From NCBI RefSeq assembly GCF_029968035.1, contig NZ_JASCIQ010000022.1, positions 79,049-143,048 of the forward strand: a stretch of 64,000 nucleotides of DNA, written 5' to 3'. This document shows, in pieces, positions 62,280-64,000 of the stretch (its first letter is position 1; the number at the start of each line of letters is the position of its first letter). This DNA is from Streptomyces cavernicola (GTDB lineage: Bacteria > Actinomycetota > Actinomycetes > Streptomycetales > Streptomycetaceae). The notes below the pieces were generated by a model. It did not search any database. It was not told the origin of the DNA and worked only from the letters and a program-made list of their open reading frames with translations. The translations under genes were made by a program, and so were the position numbers.

Positions 62280-62951
62280 TCAGTCGTCGTCGCCGAGGAC
62301 CGGCTCCGGCAGCGTGCCCGCGTTGTGCTCGAGCAGCCGCCAGCCGCGGGCGCCCTCGCCGAGGACCGACCAGCAGCAGTTGGAGAGGCCGCCGAGGCTC
62401 TCCCAGTGGTGCGGCTCGAGGCCGAGCAGCCGGCCGATCGTGGTGCGGATCGTGCCGCCGTGGCTGACCACGACGAGCGTGCCGCCGTCGGGCAGCTTGT
62501 CCGCGTACCCGAGGACGACGGGCGCGGCCCGCTCGGCGACCTCGGTCTCCAGCTCGCCGCCGCCCCTGCGCACCGGCTCGCCGCGCTTCCACGCGGCGTA
62601 CTGCTCGCCGTACTGCGCGATGATCTCGTCGTGCGTGAGGCCCTGCCAGTGGCCGGCGTAGGTCTCGCGCAGGCCCTCGTCGTGCGCGACGTCGAGGCCC
62701 GTCAGGGAGGACAGCTCGGCGGCCGTGGTGGCGGCGCGCTTGAGGTCGGACGCGACGATGGCGTCCGGCTTCAGGGACGCGAGCAGCCGGGCCGAGCGGC
62801 GGGCCTGGGCCACGCCCTCGTCGGTCAGCTCGATGTCCGTGCTGCCCTGGAAGCGGCGCTCCAGGTTCCAGGAGGTCTGGCCGTGCCGCCACAGGATGAC
62901 GCGGCGGCCGCGGCCTCCCGAGGCGTTCAGGAAGGAGCGCTGGGAGCTCAC
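62280..62951 (-). CDS. Histidine phosphatase family protein (phosphoglycerate-mutase-like)
   Basis: A 223-residue member of the branch-1 histidine phosphatases. The catalytic RHG motif is in LWRHGQTSWN, the acid Glu in LRETYAGHWQG and the second His in VVVSHGGTIRTT. GTG at 62951 overlaps the rsfS stop (GTGA), indicating coupling. Actinobacterial relatives include glucosyl-3-phosphoglycerate phosphatases, so the substrate could be a sugar phosphate. Specificity is not determinable from sequence alone. Confidence 0.9.
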   Translation of the reverse strand: MSSQRSFLNASGGRGRRVILWRHGQTSWNLERRFQGSTDIELTDEGVAQARRSARLLASLKPDAIVASDLKRAATTAAELSSLTGLDVAHDEGLRETYAGHWQGLTHDEIIAQYGEQYAAWKRGEPVRRGGGELETEVAERAAPVVLGYADKLPDGGTLVVVSHGGTIRTTIGRLLGLEPHHWESLGGLSNCCWSVLGEGARGWRLLEHNAGTLPEPVLGDDD

Positions 62952-63388
62952 CGGAAGTCCCCGGCTGCGGCATCGGCCGCCGCCGACTGCTCGGCGTGCT
63001 CGGCGGCCTTGCCGCGGGTGGCCTTGGCGTCCTCGGGCAGGTCGAGCTCGGGGCAGTCCTTCCACAGGCGCTCGAGGGCGTAGAAGACGCGCTCCTCGCT
63101 GTGCTGGACGTGCACCACGATGTCCACGTAGTCGAGGAGGATCCAGCGGGCGTCGCGGTCGCCCTCGCGGCGCACGGGCTTCGCGCCGAGCTGCTTGTTG
63201 AGCTTCTCCTCGATCTCGTCGACGATCGACTTGACCTGGCGGTCGTTGGGCGCGGAGGCCAGCAGGAAGGCGTCCGTGATGGAGAGGACGTCGCTGACGT
63301 CGTAGGCGATGATGTCGTGCGCGAGCTTGTCGGCGGCCGCCTGCGCGGCAACGTTGATGAGCTCGATGGAGCGGTCCGTCGCGGTCAC
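62948..63388 (-). CDS. rsfS: Ribosome silencing factor RsfS
   Basis: A 146-residue factor that binds L14 of the 50S subunit and blocks subunit joining in starvation. Conserved segments: IIAYDVSDVLSITDAFLLAS, the QVKSIVDEIEEKL helix, RREGDRDARWILLDYVDIVVH and the C-terminal FYALERLWKDCP. An extra ~30-residue Ala/Glu-rich tail follows. It couples to the phosphatase gene by overlap. An LCP-family gene and nadD normally precede rsfS in Streptomyces, but here the upstream sequence is interrupted. Confidence 0.95.
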   Translation of the reverse strand: MTATDRSIELINVAAQAAADKLAHDIIAYDVSDVLSITDAFLLASAPNDRQVKSIVDEIEEKLNKQLGAKPVRREGDRDARWILLDYVDIVVHVQHSEERVFYALERLWKDCPELDLPEDAKATRGKAAEHAEQSAAADAAAGDFR

Positions 63389-63409
63389 TACGAGGCTTTC
63401 TTTAGTCGG

Positions 63410-63600
63410 TCAGTACCCGTCAAGGGTCTCACGGACCGCGGACAGCACCTCAAGCGATTAGCGGACAGCACCTCAAGCGATTACTCGGGCCCCGGGGGGG
63501 GGGCCCCCCCGGGGGCGGGGGGGGGGGGGGGGGGGGGGGGCGGGCGCGGGGGGGGGGGGCCCCCCGCCCCCCCACTTTCCTGTCGGCGCCGGGCCGCACC
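63410..63600. other. Suspected assembly join: 23-bp tandem duplication and poly-G tract
   Basis: Upstream of rsfS a 23-base unit is duplicated in tandem (63438-63460 and 63461-63483). GC-only sequence follows, including a run of 24 G (63517-63540) and another of 12 G. The minus-strand frame before rsfS reads SLEVLSAVRETLDGY and stops at 63410, plausibly the end of the missing LCP-family gene. The composition resembles poly-G read artefacts at a contig end. The rest of 63389-63699 holds only the terminator at 63657-63692. Confidence 0.7.
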
Positions 63601-63656
63601 GGCGTCGTGCGGTCGTACGACTCGGTGGTCGTCGCCGCCCACCCGCGATTGAGCCT

Positions 63657-63692
63657 GCCGCCCGGCCCCCGACACGTCGGTGGCCGGGCGGC
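63657..63692 (-). terminator. Terminator downstream of the anti-sigma factor gene
   Basis: GCCGCCCGGCC (63657-63667) pairs exactly with GGCCGGGCGGC (63682-63692), eight bases after the stop codon on the minus strand. Confidence 0.82.
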
Positions 63693-63699
63693 GTACGCC

Positions 63700-64000
63700 T
63701 CAGGCGGGCAGCGGCATCAGGGCCACCGGGGCGGAGGTCGGCTGCTGGGAGCCGCTGGCCGGCTCGACGGTGATACCCATGCCGGACGCACCGCCCACCG
63801 CGCCGCTCATCAGCACCGTCTGCTCGCTGCGGCCGGGCTGCATGAGCCCGGCGGAGCGCATCTTCCCGCCGTCGTCGAACCACAGCTGGTACGTCTTGCC
63901 CTCGGGCGGCGGGGCCATCCCGGAGACCACGAACACGGCCCGATCCTGGCTCTTGGAGACGACGACCGTGCCGGTCGCACCCTCGCCCAGCTTCGCCGAG
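63700..64000 (-). CDS. Anti-sigma-K factor RskA-like protein, C-terminal part
   Basis: The C-terminal ~100 residues of an RskA/anti-sigma factor: KSQDRAVFVVSGMAPPPEGK, TYQLWFDDGGKMRSAGLMQP and the terminal GSQQPTSAPVALMPLPA are typical of the extracytoplasmic sensor domain. The membrane helix and cytoplasmic zinc anti-sigma domain would lie beyond base 64000. The gene is unexpected next to rsfS, which supports the suspicion of a wrong join at 63484-63600. Confidence 0.85.
   Translation of the reverse strand, partial: SAKLGEGATGTVVVSKSQDRAVFVVSGMAPPPEGKTYQLWFDDGGKMRSAGLMQPGRSEQTVLMSGAVGGASGMGITVEPASGSQQPTSAPVALMPLPA

Overview
The window is high-GC chromosomal DNA from a Streptomyces species or close relative. 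This is inferred from the very strong GC bias at third codon positions, frequent GTG starts, GTGA/ATGA stop-start overlaps, and a gene order typical of a Streptomyces core region: leuA, era, ybeY, phoH, rnz, tricorn, hrcA-dnaJ, hemW, lepA, rpsT, holA, comEC-comEA, leuS, rsfS. No rRNA, CRISPR array, integrase or intact insertion sequence was seen. Two tRNA-Ala(GGC) genes are present.

Layout. 1-5.25 kb: a peptide-type ABC transporter (a permease-ATPase fusion plus a second ATPase), a DapA/NanA-family aldolase and, convergent to them, a secreted sialidase; together they look like a sialic-acid scavenging locus. 5.3-9.3 kb: a large NACHT NTPase with membrane segments and a propeller-like C-terminus, then a TerB-family protein. 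9.7-16 kb: leuA with a leucine leader peptide, a protealysin-type M4 protease with an emfourin-type inhibitor gene, a GH1 glucosidase and era. 16-20 kb: a degenerate cytidine-deaminase-like protein, an MmcQ/YjbR protein and the phoH-ybeY-CBS/CNNM operon. 20-30 kb: divergent PfkB kinase and GH4 enzyme, an adenine/adenosine deaminase, RNase Z, a HIT protein and tricorn protease. 29.8-37 kb: hrcA-dnaJ-nitronate monooxygenase-rsmE with a CIRCE operator, an MBL hydrolase, a DUF3097 protein and hemW. 37-47 kb: a PP2C/SpoIIE-type phosphatase, an acyl-CoA ligase, lepA, rpsT, holA and a YceI protein. 47.7-54.7 kb: arylamine N-acetyltransferase, comEC, comEA, DegV and a coiled-coil membrane protein. 54.8-58 kb: leuS behind a second leucine leader peptide. 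58-62.2 kb: a short accessory segment between two identical tRNA-Ala genes, holding a GT87 enzyme, two small zinc-ribbon proteins and a decayed MFS/regulator pair. 62.3-64 kb: a histidine phosphatase, rsfS, a poly-G tract that looks like an assembly join, and the end of an anti-sigma factor gene.

Regulation. leuA and leuS each follow a short ORF with a run of leucine codons including the rare CTT (core CTT-CTC/CTG-CTT-AGC), followed by alternative stems; leuS also has a terminator with a T-run. This suggests both are controlled by leucine through ribosome-mediated attenuation. hrcA-dnaJ carries a perfect CIRCE-type inverted repeat.

Repeats are the most unusual feature. A mosaic intergenic family recurs at least nine times, mostly between convergent genes, and in three places appears to enter coding sequence: the GH1 stop codon, the tricorn propeller and the ComEA N-terminus. 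Separate tandem arrays are a 15-bp x9 array beside hemW, a 24-bp x6 array coding the ComEC tail, a 13-bp x4 array over the TerB stop codon, and a degenerate ~35-bp x6 array after rpsT.
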